A DNA stretch of 64,000 nucleotides from Lunularia cruciata. Lineage: Eukaryota; Streptophyta; Marchantiopsida; Lunulariales; Lunulariaceae. The stretch's first letter is position 1, and each line of letters begins with the position of its first letter. The translations under genes and the position numbers were made by a program. Below the pieces are notes generated by a model. That model saw only the letters and a program-made list of their open reading frames with translations. It had not been told where the DNA came from and did no database searches. Below, in pieces: positions 48,586-60,403 of this stretch. The DNA lies in the NCBI GenBank assembly GCA_948567375.1, contig OX419760.1:4402001-4466000 (forward strand), written 5' to 3'.

Positions 48586-51500
48586 TCTTGACCTCAACTT
48601 ACACCAAGCTTACCAATACAATACGCACGGGTGAAAGAACCATCACCAATGGAGATTAATGCTATCCAACGGAGGCTACTTGGTGCAGTAGATAGAGAAA
48701 GATTGCAACAAAATAGAGGTTGTTTTTATTGTCACCAAGTTGCTCATTACATTGTTGAATGTCTACTTAAGAATGGGCGACCTCAAAAAGTTGCCTAGAT
48801 GGAGTTTGTAGAACCGAATGATCAGGGGCACAAAGAATCCCAGTAGGACATTTGAGCTGCCTATTGGGAGCTTGATTAGTTCCAATAGGATTGAAGGCTC
48901 AAGATATGTAAGTTTGCTTCACTTGCAAGGTACGTTATCTAATTGAGGTTGTAGGATTTTGGTTGATTCTGTAAGTTTAGAGAATTGCATGTCTATGCAA
49001 GTAGCAAAGGAATTGGGTATTCCTTTCAAGCCAATGATTGGAAGTAGTTTGATGATGGCGGATGGTAGAAAGGGTTATGCATTCTGCACCTTGCATCCTA
49101 TTACCTTCAAGATTGGGAAGGAGTATTTGGAGTGTAGGAGGTTTGTAGTAGCACCTCTATACTATGATATCATTCTGGGTCTACCTTGGCTTGAACGTCA
49201 TAAGGTTCAATTTGATTGGACCTGACACTAAATTCAATTACAACACCAAGGTAGGAATTTCAGATTAGGTTGTCTGGAACCTTTGAGTAAGACATCTAGA
49301 ATAGTCAGTCCCAAGATGAGAAGCTTGTCGAGAAGGTAGCCATAGAGCAAACCTTGAAGGGAGTGGAGTCCTAAGATGGGAAGTTTGCCAAGAAGGCAAC
49401 CATGGAGCAAGCTTGGAAGAGAGATGAGTCCTTGGAAGGGAAGTTTGTTAGTAAAGTAACCATAGAGCAAGCTTTGGAGGAAGATAAGTTTGTATTCATA
49501 GTGTGGATCAAGCCAATTGCACAAGAACAATTGGAGGAGGGCCAAGAGCCTCATCAAGCAATGGTTTATCAGATAGTTTAGGAGTTTGCAAACGTGTTTT
49601 TGGATGATCTGCCAAAGGGATTACCCTCCGATCAAGGTATGCCCTTCAAGATTGAGTTATTGCCAGGGAGTACTCCATTGAGTAGACCAATCTATTGGCT
49701 CTCACCAAAGGAGTTGGAGGAGTTGTGAACAACACTTACAGAGTTGTTGGAGAAGGACTTCATACAACATAGTACCTCTCCTTGGGGAGCACCGGTACTA
49801 TTTGTTCCAAAGGATGGAGGACTTGGTTTTTGTATTGATTACCATGGGCTCAATAAGCAAACCATGAAGAATGCATATCCTTTGCCTTGGATTGATGACT
49901 TGCTTGATCAACTAAGTGGAGCACACTACTTTTCCAAGTTGGATCTTTGTAGCAGCTATTGGCAAATTCCTATTGAAAGAGAGGATGTGCAAAAGACTAC
50001 CTTTCGTACAAGGTATGGGTATTTTGAGTGGAGAGTTCTACCTCTTGGACTCACTAATGCTCCAATAGTCTTCATGGATCAGATGCATCGGGTGTTGGAT
50101 GGACTATTGGATTGGTTCGTGGTGGTGTTCTTGGATGATATCTTAATATATAGTAAGACAGAGGTGGAACATGTGAATCATGTGCAAGAAGTCCTAAGAC
50201 AACTACAACAATGGAAATTTTACGACAAGAAGTTGAAGTGTGCCTTTTGGCAGAAGGAGGTTTCCTTCTTGGGTCATAAGATCTCATCAGAGGGAATCAA
50301 GATGGAAGAAGAGAAAATCAAGGCCATTACTGATTGGCCTATCCTGAAGGATGCTATAGAAGTATGGGCATTCAATGGATTAGCCAGTTCTTACCGACGG
50401 TTCATCCATTATTATGCTCATGTGGCTGCACCAGTGACTGATCTCTTGGGAAAGAACTTGAGCTTCCAGTGGGCCACCAAGCATGAAGAAGCATTCTAGA
50501 AGTTAAAGCATATGGTGTCTTCAAGACCCATTCTTCAACCATATGATCCTCAACTACCCTATGTGGTTGATTTGGATGCTTCTAACTTTGCAATTAGAGC
50601 CGTGTTGTAACAAGAATTCCCAGATGGACTCCATCCCATTGCCTTTGTGTCTTGCCGACTCAATATAGCTGAACAAAACTACTCTGCTTGAGATTGAGAA
50701 CAACTTGCAATGGTATATGCCACCAAGGTATGGAGGCATTACCTCTTAGGGAAACAAGTGATCATGTAAACTGATCACAAACCATTGTTGCAGACCTTAC
50801 ACTTGGAGCACATGAAGAGTCGACATCATCGATGGGAGGAACAACTCCAACTATATGACATCAAACTTGAGTACAAACCAGGTCGGTTCCATGTCATCCT
50901 TGATGCTTTATCATGATGACCTGATTTGAAGTCTCTTCCTCTCATCACAACGGCAATTTCAATGGTGTCATTTGACTCCAAGGTCCAAAATGAGTTTCAA
51001 TCAGCTCTTCACCAAGATCCTTTCTTCCAGATAGTACATGGTTGCCTTACGGCATGTGATAAAGAGTACAACACCTTCTCCATCAAGGAGGGCCTTTTAT
51101 TCCATGAGGACCGGATCTATGTTCCAGCTAAAGGTGATCTTTGACTTGTGCGCCTTCAAGAAGCCCATGATTTACCCATTGCTGGTCACATGGGTGTGGA
51201 CAAGACCTTGGGTACCCTCCAACATCAATGGTGGTGGCCCAACATGACACAAGATGTTCGAGAATTTGTCCAATAGTGTGAGAGCTGCCAATGTAACAAG
51301 CCCAGCAACCAGAAGCCGAGTGGACTCCTTCAACCACTCGCTATTTCATCCGCTCATTGGGAGCATGTGAGCTTGGATCTCATCACATCCTTGCCAAAGA
51401 CAAAACAAGGACACACTGCTATCATGGTGTTTGTGGATAAGCTTAATAAGAAAATCCACTTGGCACCAACTTGTGATACCAAGGATGTCCAATCTTAGTG

Positions 51501-52464
51501 CAAATCTACTTTGACAATGTCTTCAAGCATCATGGGATACCACATGTACTCATCTCCGACCGTGATCCTCAATTTACCAAGAAGTTTTGGCAAGCACTCT
51601 TCCAGATACTTGGCACCAAGCTTGCTTTGTCCAAGGCCTATCATCTTCAAACTGATAGACAAACCAAAAGTGCAAATCGTACATTGGAGGATATGTTGCA
51701 TGCCTTTGTCAATGTCCACGATACCAATTAGGATGAATGTCTTGCACTTGCAAAATTTGCCTACAACAATTTCAAACAGGCAAGCACCAGATTTTCTCCT
51801 TTCTTTCTTAATTTTGGCCAAGATCCGCTTGTTCTAGAATCTCTTTTTGCTCCCCTTTCATCTAAGGTTCCTCATATTTCCACATTCTTGACCACTATCC
51901 CAATCTCTCCAACAAGCCAAGTCTCACCTCCTTATTGCTCAAAATCACCAAAAACAATATGCAAACCATCATCATCGTGATCTCACCTTTGAAGTGGGTG
52001 ATAAAGTCATGTTATCTGCTAGTAACCTCCCTCTCCCAATTGATACCCAAGTTTGTAAACTTGCCCCTAATTGGATAGGACCCTTTGATATCACCCAAAT
52101 TGTCTCTCTTGTTGCTTATCGACTTGCCTTGCCTTGTCACATGCGTATCCATCCTGTCTTTCATGTTTCCAAGTTGAAACACTTTGTTCCTAACCCCTCT
52201 TCCTTTTCCTCTCGAGTCCAACCTCCACCATTTCTTGTCCCTATCAATGATCATGAGGAGTAGGAAGTTGATTGTATCCTTGCGCGTCGCCATATTCAAC
52301 AAGGCCGTTGCCAACATACAGAATACAAGGTCTTTCGGAAAGGGTATCCCCTTCATGATGCCACATGGGAACCTCTTTCTCACCTCCAAAATGCACAAAC
52401 AACCATCCAAGAATTCAAAGCTTCACTAGCGATGAGGACATCACCAACTAGCGGCGGGGAAGTA
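48586..52464 (+). mobile_element. Chromovirus (Ty3/gypsy), internal region
   Basis: Parts in order: a gag zinc knuckle (CFYCHQVAHYIVEC near 48,720), protease (CRILVDSVSLENCMSMQ near 48,953, then GLPWLERHKVQFDW), RT (LCSSYWQIPIEREDVQKT, VFLDDILIYSKTEVEHV near 50,127, SFLGHKISSEG), RNase H (50,500-50,920), integrase (HLQTDRQTKSANRTLEDM near 51,643; MRIHPVFHVSKLKHF near 52,140) and a chromodomain near 52,260-52,425. The 5' end is replaced by a family E LTR piece. Broken at around ten places. Confidence 0.88.
52260..52425 (+). pseudogene. Chromodomain of the chromovirus
   Basis: The end of the integrase region encodes ILARRHIQQGRCQHTEYKVF followed by the GYPLHDATWEP core, the hallmark of plant chromovirus chromodomains, which are thought to steer integration by binding histone marks. 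Confidence 0.85.
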
Positions 52465-52878
52465 TGTAACAATATGGAGTCTAGCAACAAAGTTAGTCGG
52501 GCTTACAAAGTAGCACATAAGACAAATTAACCTAGAATATTCCGGAAGTATCTAGGAAGCTTCTTGGGAAGCTTCCTGGCTAACTTAGCTTGCACCTCAA
52601 GTAAGTAGCTTCTAGAAGCTTCCAACTAGCTTAGCTTGCATGCCAAGTAGGAGACTTCTAGAAGTAAGCTTCTTGAGAAGCTTCCTAGTTAACTTGGCTT
52701 GCACTCTAAGAAAGTGGCTTGAGTAAGCTTCTTGAGAAGCTTCTCAAGGGCCTTGTATGTTGCCTATAAATACCAAAGCCAAAGCTCATGCTAGGCATTT
52801 GGAGTTTTCTCACATTCAAGAGTCCCAATGTGAGTTTCCATTCTCCTATTTCTCTCCTTGGTCTCGGTCTTTTACACC
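52465..52878 (+). repeat. Chromovirus 3' LTR
   Basis: Begins TGTAACAATATGGAGTC after the purine-rich AGCGGCGGGGAAG. It contains several short AGAAGCTTC/GAAGCTTCT palindromes (52,550-52,745) and a TATA-like CCTATAAATACC near 52,763, and ends before the TATGCTAGTCGCTCC of element C. It matches the minus-strand LTR at 29,847-30,258. Confidence 0.85.
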
Positions 52879-54420
52879 TATGCTAGTCGCTCCAACATTT
52901 AAGCAGAGGCAAAGTATAGTTCATATGAGGGAGAGTTCTTGGGAGCAATTTGGGCAGTAGCACACTTTTGATGTAACATTTTTGATATCTATTTAGTAAC
53001 CCCTCCACTCTCTTCACTGATCATCAACCACTAAAGTGGTTGATGGAATACGACAAGCTTTTAGGGAAGCTTGCACGATGGGCTCTAATTTTATAGGAGT
53101 ATGATTTCATGGTTGTTCATAGACCTGGAGTGGTGCACCATGATGTAGATGAGTTGAGTAGAAACCAATGTCCCAGCAAGCAAGAACATACCTAAGCACA
53201 TTGGTATGGTGACTGAGATGAGGAGATAGTGCCAGGTTGGCATGCATTTGCCTTCTTGTGTATATTTTTTGAGGCTTTGGTAGTATCTCTCTTAGTGCAT
53301 ACAAGAGGAGTTATTGAGGTCACAAATCCAAAGTATGAAGATATTGGTACAGTTTAGCACGACATTCATGATGATGTCTTAGTGATGGATTATCTTTGCA
53401 CTAGTGTTGTGGGTGGCACAATTCGAGCCAAGCAGATAGATCATGTTCTTCAGCAAGCTAGACAATTCAGATTGGAGGGTAGATACCTTTTTGTGTATGG
53501 GAGGATGGTAGAGTGCATGTAGTACCACTTCCATATCAGAGACCATAATTGGTCTGTCAAACTCACAAGGAGCTAGGACATTTTGGAGTAAAGCATACTT
53601 ATAGCTTACTCTAGAGTCATTATTGGTGGCACGGTATGTAGACCAAGGTACAACATTTTTTGCCAAATGTGTGGTTTGTGACTAAGTTAGAGCATCATTC
53701 AATGCTCCTACACCACAATTACACCCATTACCTATTATAGGATTGGGTGACCATTGGAGTTTGGACTTTATTAGACCTTTACCGTTGACTGTGAGACACC
53801 ATTGATATGTTTTGGTGATGGTGGAGCACTTCTCCAAGTGGATTGAGTTGGTGACACTTCTTGACAAGTCCAATGAAAGGACGGCTTGTTTGTTCCTAGA
53901 TCAAGCTCTTAGTCATTTTGGTACACCAATTGAGGTTTTGATTGATTAGGGTACAAAGTTCTTAGGGGAGTTTTAGGTCTTGTGTGACAAGGCTTTGTTT
54001 GATCATCGTACTACCTCTCAAGATCACTTGAGGTAGATGGTTTAGTAGAGAGAGTGGTTCAGACAATGAAGAGAGGATTGCAAAAGTATGGTTTGCAAAG
54101 AGACCACTTGGGAGATTGGGATTTCCAATTACCTTGGTTCGCCATGGGCTATCGATTCAGCCAGCAAGCATCCTTAGCATCCTTCTCTCCTTACTTTCTA
54201 CTCTATGGACAAGATCCAAATTCACCTGCATCCATGTGTTGAGATGCTACTATAGTTTTGGACTTGGATGATCTAGATGTATGAATGAGTGCATATTTTC
54301 AATAGGTAGAGATCTTTTGGAGAGTAATGCCGATGGCCTTTGAGAACTTTGCGATTGCTCAACAAAGAGATACCTTACATTATGCTACTATTCAAGGAGG
54401 AGGTTAAAGACCCTCAATCT
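52879..54420 (+). pseudogene. RNase H-integrase part of element C copy 2
   Basis: It resumes element C at the point matching 38,578 in copy 1 and runs through RNase H and the integrase core to the position matching about 40,110. Conserved pieces include the LGHFGVKHTYSLL-type zinc region near 53,575 and LPWFAMGYRFSQQASLASFS near 54,130. Heavily decayed. Confidence 0.8.
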
Positions 54421-55306
54421 GTGAGCCGGCTTGTCTCTCACTCAGGATGAACCTCTGATGGCTATTATGGTAGCGCACCATGGACTAAGAAGGCATGGAA
54501 CCCCAACTCCATCACACTCCTCCAAGGCTAACACTCCAAGATTCAAGACATTGCTCACTAGAGAACTCAATGAGAGAGAGATAGTTGCAAATGAAAGGAT
54601 GATGAGTACCTCCTCATGCCTTGTTTATATATTTGTGAAATAGTTACGTACTAAAGTTACTTATTACTGCAATAACTCAAGTTACTAGGCTAAAAGTCAA
54701 GTAAAGTCAAAAAGTATAAAGGAATATCCATTCACATGGGCATATTCCACTAGCATGTGATCTTATCTTGAACCAACCACCAAGGATTCCTTCACATGGG
54801 GCTATCCTTGGACTATAGAAGAATCCAAAACAAAAAGGCTTACGTGCCCAAGAGTTCTCAACTCTTTCCTCAAAGCCAAACACCTAGGAATAATACCAAG
54901 TCAACACACTAGAATCCAAAATAGTGGTGCTTATCTTTTCCACTTCCTCTAAAATAAGGTCCCCTCTATCTTAGCTATGACTAACTTTAACTAATCATGA
55001 CTAATGTAGAACCATCCTTTATCTCTATATAAATAGTGTCTCTCAAGTACTTGTAATACCAAGCTAAATATCACAATACCACACACATGTACAAATGGGT
55101 GTTACATTTACCCCCGGACTAAGTTTTCACTTTGTCCTCAAAGTGAAGGTCTCTCTACCTTCTATGATATATCTTCAACTTATCATGGTTAATCCTATCA
55201 AAGTGTCTTCCTCCCAACTCCTTGAGATCATAGGTGTAATTGCTCCACAACTTCTCCACTATGAAAGGTCCAAAGTTTATATACAGAAGCATCAAATGGG
55301 TGTTAC
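54421..55306 (-). mobile_element. Family E LTR with a short internal remnant
   Basis: Inserted in copy 2 of element C, in reverse orientation. On the minus strand, about 200 bases encode the end of an integrase (GGRHFDRINHDKLKIYH) and a purine-rich TCCGGGGGTAAA, followed by an LTR starting TGTAACACCCATTTG near 55,107 and ending GCCGGCTCAC at 54,421. The same TGTAACACCCATTTG also marks the outer end near 55,306. A fossil fragment. Confidence 0.7.
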
Positions 55307-56447
55307 AGGCCGCACTATCTTGAGAGTGTGTGAGGTTTTGCCATCTGGAATCTTTGTGTTAGAAGGAGGTGATGGTGTTGTTTGGAAGGATCATGTGCAC
55401 AATTGTCACCATGCCACCTCCCAAACATTGATGGTACTATGGATCCAAGCTTGGCACTTGTACGTGCAAACTTGAGGTGTATGTTATATGGCTCTTCTGG
55501 TGGAGCTACTACTATGTTAGTGTGTGATAGCTATTCGAGAGGATGACATATGGCATGTATGACTCCTCTCCTCATGGTGGCTCCTTAGGGACAATGCTTA
55601 TGTCCTAGATGTACTTGACCTATAGCTAGTTCATTCTTTATATGGTATAGATTGCAGACAAGCGACTAACAATGGGGCCCCATAGCACCCGGCTTCTTGA
55701 TCTTTGCCCATCATAGGGTATACCATATACTTGGAGTAGATGGCTATATGGAGTTAGAGGGACCTAACCGCCAGTTAGGAGGGCAATTATGGCACTTTAG
55801 AGTTTATGTATGACTTATGTGTGAGTTGTGCTTCTATAGTGTATGATGTTGACAACGATGTGTGTTGTGTAGCAATGTATATACGCTTGACAACTGTCAC
55901 ACCATTTGTAGTGTTGCCCCTAGATTGCTCAGATACTTGAGTTGTAATGATAGTAGTTAGAGTTATTTCAGTAGTTTCTCAAAGAATATTTTCCGACGGT
56001 CAGATTTCATGTTCAAGGTACTGACTTCATGGTGGGGCCCACTATCACTTTGCACCATTTGCACTATCGAGTGTGCCATCAATGGGACCATTAGGGTTTC
56101 AGACCTAGCTCGAGTTCAGGAGTATACTTTCAAATTGCAACTCTAGAGAGCTCACTTCTTTGATGAGCCTTGGAGTTCCTGGCTATGGTGGACAGAGGCC
56201 GGCGAGCGTCACTTGGATTCTCTTAGCTAGAGTGGGTGTGGCTTGACTCTAATTAGTGCCTAGTTGTTAGTAGTTTATAGAGTGATAGATCAAGTACTGA
56301 TCTAAGGTGAGTGTATTTGAGAGTTATAAACAATCTGATTATTATGGCACTTTAGAATCTATGTATGACTTATGTGTGAGTTGTGCTTCTATAATGTATG
56401 ATGTTGGAAGCAATGTATGTTGTGTAGTGATGTATATATGCATGACA
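55307..56447 (+). repeat. Right end of element C copy 2: PHD remnant, B1-A2-B2
   Basis: It resumes at GGCCGCACTATCTTGAGAG (copy 1, near 40,179). A decayed PHD segment lies near 55,480-55,610, then B1 (55,789-55,892), A2 (55,895-56,341) and B2 (56,343-56,447). The layout is identical to copy 1. Confidence 0.85.
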
Positions 56448-59400
56448 GAGAGTTGTGACTTGAGAGATAAGGTGCAACAAGAGAGAGAGATGAGAGAAAA
56501 GAGATTGTAGGTTTTTGGAGAGCTCACCTACATATATCACATGAGTGAATAGTTGATTCTATTTAATTTTCAATTTTGGTTGCATTGGTACCTAAATTGA
56601 AGCTATGAAGAATTGAGTAAAAAGTTTTGAATAATTTTTGCCCTTTTAGGATTTAGAGTGATTATTTTACATTGAGAGTGATGGGTTGGGAATTTTCATG
56701 TCTAATTTCCTGATATCCATGCTTTGGTTCCATGGGAACTTAGTTTGACAATTTTTGAGATGGGAACTTAAAGTTATGACAGTTTGAGAGATAGGTTTGG
56801 AGAGACAACATTTACTCATGTGAGTTGGGACGTGAGGCGTTATGGTTTTGAAGTTAGTGGGAGATACAAAGAGGAGCACCATATGTTAGTTTCATTATTC
56901 TTGTGCTAGCTATAGTTATACTTCCCCATGTTTGGTTACTTAGAGCAACTCTAGATACACCATGTTTGGTGTATCATTGATGTTTTGCCTCGCAAGGAGT
57001 AAAGACCCGTGTGGGAAGGATGCACAAGGACTACAATTGGACCACTTGGGATGTTCACATGAGGCTAGTGACCACATTGACAATGGGTGCCACTTGAGAT
57101 TACAACATTTCCTCTATCCCTTTGTTGACCATTCCAAGGATATAGGTCAAGTCGTAGGAGTGGTTAACATCTCAAGTTGGTTGTATTTTATTTGAGACTA
57201 GTTTTCCATGTCCACATCTATTGCATAGGTTACCATGATAAGGCTAGATAGGCTTTTTTCCTACTACTTGATCATTTTGCACATGATCTCTTGGACGAGT
57301 TAGCATGGTTCTTATTCCTCTTACTCCTTTGATGGTGTCTTTGTTATGTTAGAGAGTGATGTGTGGGGCATAAAGAGGTGGCTGCTAGATTTTGACATTT
57401 CTAAGCAAGGGATTGGGTTGGCCTATAAGAGGAGTCAATTAGGGCTACACATTTTAGGAAACAAGTTCTGCTACAAGATACCACAAAGTTTATTCAATTA
57501 TGATGGTGTAGGGTATTGGGTCATATGAGAGAGTTTAGTAGAGCAATATGAGCACTACACCCTTTGCCTCTAGCTAGTCCTATTGATGAGACTATCTCTT
57601 CCCTACTCTACACTACTACAATACATCCTATGGCAAGAAAGTGACTACCATTAGAGGTCTTAGATTATTAGTCTAAGTAGCTTTTATGTCTTGATATGTC
57701 ACTTTTTGCATAGGCATTATGCATTGCTCCTTGCTTCTCCTCATGAAGCTTGTTAAGGATGGTATATGAGCATCTTAGAGATTGCTTTTAGGTGGATGAT
57801 CCTTCTAGTGGATTTATTGAGTTATTTCAGGTTGTTATAGTAGTAGTGAGAGGAGATATTTCTACATCAATTAGTAGGGTGTTAGGTGTTAGTCCATTTC
57901 TTGCAATAAAGAAGAACACAAGGGGCATTAGACCAATTGTTGTTGGAGAGATCTTTTTATGCTTTGTTAGTCACACCATTATCCTTCAATGTCATTCTCC
58001 CTTCCAAGCACACCTCAATCTACATCAATTTGGAGTAGTACACTTGGAGGTTGTGAGGTTATATCTCTTGGCATCAAGGGACTCTTAGATATCCATTCAA
58101 AGTGGATTGTCTTATTAGTGGATGTTGAGAACACTTTTAATAGTGGCTTATGAGCACACATATTTAGAGAGCTTAAGGAGGTTGGTGCATCCTTAGCAAG
58201 TCTCATTCCTTTTATGCAGTTGTTCTATGGCTTTGCTACTTCCCTTTACTACCAACATGGCTGGTCATAGGAGGGAGTCATCATCTTGGAGTCAATTGTT
58301 GGTACAAGATAAGGAGATCTTTTAGGGAGACTTTTCTTTGCCATGGATCACTTTAGAGCTCTCTTATGTAATACTTTGGCCATGCAAGGTTATATTTCCC
58401 TCCTTGGAGACAATACACATAGTGTAGGCCCATAGATCAAATTAGGCAAGCCTTTTATCACTTGACTATTGAGCTACTTCTTGTATGCTTGAGTGGCAAG
58501 CTATCAAAGTGAAAAATTTAGTTTTGTTTAGGTATTCCTCACCTTTAGCTTCCAAAGGGATGTGTCATGTCTAAAGATGGACTACATATTCTTGGAGTGC
58601 CAAGGATATAAGAGCCAAGGATTTTATCACTTAGTTCTTAGATGATGTCCTTGTAGAGAATATTCTCTATGCGGATGACATTCCTCTACCACAAAATCCA
58701 CAAGTGGAATTTGGTTTACTCTCCTTTAGTATTGCTCATTGAACAACTTATTTCCTCCACACGGTTCTCCCTTCCTTGACTTTCCTATCAAGTTTGAGAG
58801 CTTTTGATAGGAGGATTATGGAAGTCTTTGGTGATACCATCAAACCAAGGACATTTGCGACTATGACAAGGGATTTGGCATGAAGATAAATATCTTTACC
58901 AATATCATGTGGAGGGGTAAGCCTATTATCTATAGAGGAGACAACACCTATACCATTTTTGGGTAGTTTGGCTCTCTTGGCACCCCTACTTTTCTCTCAT
59001 TTTGGGGATGCCGATAGGCAATTTTGAAGACATATGTGACCCAGGTGGAGGAGGGATCCTTTTTCTTCTAGGTGTTATTGCAAAAAATTAAAGATGGTCT
59101 ATCTCCATAGGCACGGAAAGACCTTCCATCCTTTGCTTCACTATCGTAAGATTGGACCAAAGGTTTACAATCTTCCTTGATGGAGCGACACTATCAACAT
59201 ATACTGCATTCTTTGTTAGTTGACTTGTCCATTCCTCGAGCCATTAGAGAATATCTTTGCTTACTCCAGCAAGGTGCAAGCTTTTGGATCGTAGCTTGAT
59301 CATGCATTAGAGCATTTTGATTCACACCAACTACCTTCTCTATGGTGATGAGGTTTTGTTTAGGTTTGGTCCACCCATCTGCATCTTCATTACGCACTTA

Positions 59401-60165
59401 TGAGAGTGATTCTGCAATAGATGCAACATTGGTCCATATGACGTGGTGTCCTTTTGGAGGGCAAAGGATAGTTATCCATGATGGCATCAAGAAAATATTG
59501 TTTACTATGGCATCAGAGAGTGGATACCTTGCGTGGAGGAGCGTTAGTATGCTTTGCATACAACATGTGTCAGAGTAAATTTATACTTGGTCCAAGATGA
59601 TCAAGTGATAGCGGCGGATGTTGTGGTCACAAACACCCTACGTGTGATGCAATTTTGGAGGGAGTGATAACTCATCTCCCTAGATGGACTAAGAGTGGAG
59701 CATTAGCATGCAAGGTCTCCAAGTATAGGGGTATGCAGTGATGTCACCTCTTTGTTCCTCTAGCTTTGGAGGTATATGGAGCGATGGACATGGAGTTTGA
59801 CACATTTGTCAAGGAGTGCTCAAGATCTCATCATATTTGACGTTAGAGGATACCACTCTCACTCTCATACTTTGTAGCATACTTTAAATAATGTTTGTCC
59901 ATTGCTCTATAGAGAGCATTGGTGTGTGTAATTCAGAGGAGAGCCATCACACAAGGTGAGGTATCTTCCAATGATCCAATAATTTGTAGGCCTTTAGACT
60001 TGCCTAGCTAGGAAATCTGAAGTGCATAGGGCATTTCTCATATTGAAACTAATGGGACCTGCTCCATTTTACCTCTCTTGTCTCTCCCTTGTCCTTCTTG
60101 ATGGGGTCTTCACATCCTTCATGTGTTCTACGCGGTCGCCTTTTCCATTCTTAAATGAAAAGCTT
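56448..60165 (+). mobile_element. Decayed non-LTR (LINE-like) reverse-transcriptase element
   Basis: Remnants of an RT open frame. A segment with AIKKNTRGIRPIVVGE lies near 57,913. WIVLLVDVENTFNSG near 58,098 is the first catalytic Asp region. A GTRxGDLLGRLFFAM-type stretch follows near 58,300. A C-terminal domain (59,340-60,000) has PFGGQRIVIHDGI and an FVPLALEVYGAMDMEF region near 59,753. No LTRs and no integrase are seen. Stops and frame changes occur throughout. The start is uncertain; the first 150 bases resemble 21,280-21,480. The 3' part recurs at 43,010-43,870. It would have used target-primed reverse transcription. Confidence 0.6.
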
Positions 60166-60403
60166 TCGCTTGTAACTCAAAAGTTTCTTACTTCATCGAA
60201 TGGCAAATGGTTAAGTACACGTAATCAAAAGTTTAACTATTAAACAAGCTTGAGCACTCCCGTATGGAACGTACGTCGCGCGGAATACTGGACGTCCTAT
60301 AGCCGGATTCCAACCGGTCTCCAGAGCTCGATCGAGAGCGAAGCGTGATTGGGAAAGAACTAGAGAGGGCAAACGAGCAAGAGTTGGACAGATCCGATCG
60401 AAA
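60166..60403 (+). promoter_or_regulatory. Upstream region and probable 5' UTR of COG8
   Basis: About 240 bases separate the end of the LINE-like sequence from the COG8 start codon. CpG becomes frequent from about 60,260 (GTCGCGCGG, CGATCGAGAGCGAAGCG), unlike the neighbouring elements, as expected near an active promoter. No clear TATA box is seen. The transcription start cannot be placed. Confidence 0.45.

Larger units (their letters stand above)
44138..56447 (+). mobile_element. Second, older copy of element C, invaded by other elements (copy 2)
   Basis: Element C sequence is present at 44,138-47,490 (A1, leader, gag), 52,879-54,420 (RNase H, integrase) and 55,307-56,447 (PHD remnant, B1, A2, B2). 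Between the first two blocks lie a chromovirus and LTR pieces, and the part that would hold protease, methyltransferase and most of RT is absent. The 54,421-55,306 stretch is another insertion. The right end again reads B1 (55,789), A2 (55,895) and B2 (56,343-56,447). It is strongly diverged and poor in CpG, hence considerably older than copy 1, and broken many times. Confidence 0.85.

Noticed and set aside
52540-52750. CRISPR-like or satellite array from the repeated AAGCTTC units
   Set aside because: Units are short, irregularly spaced and lie inside an LTR in a plant genome.
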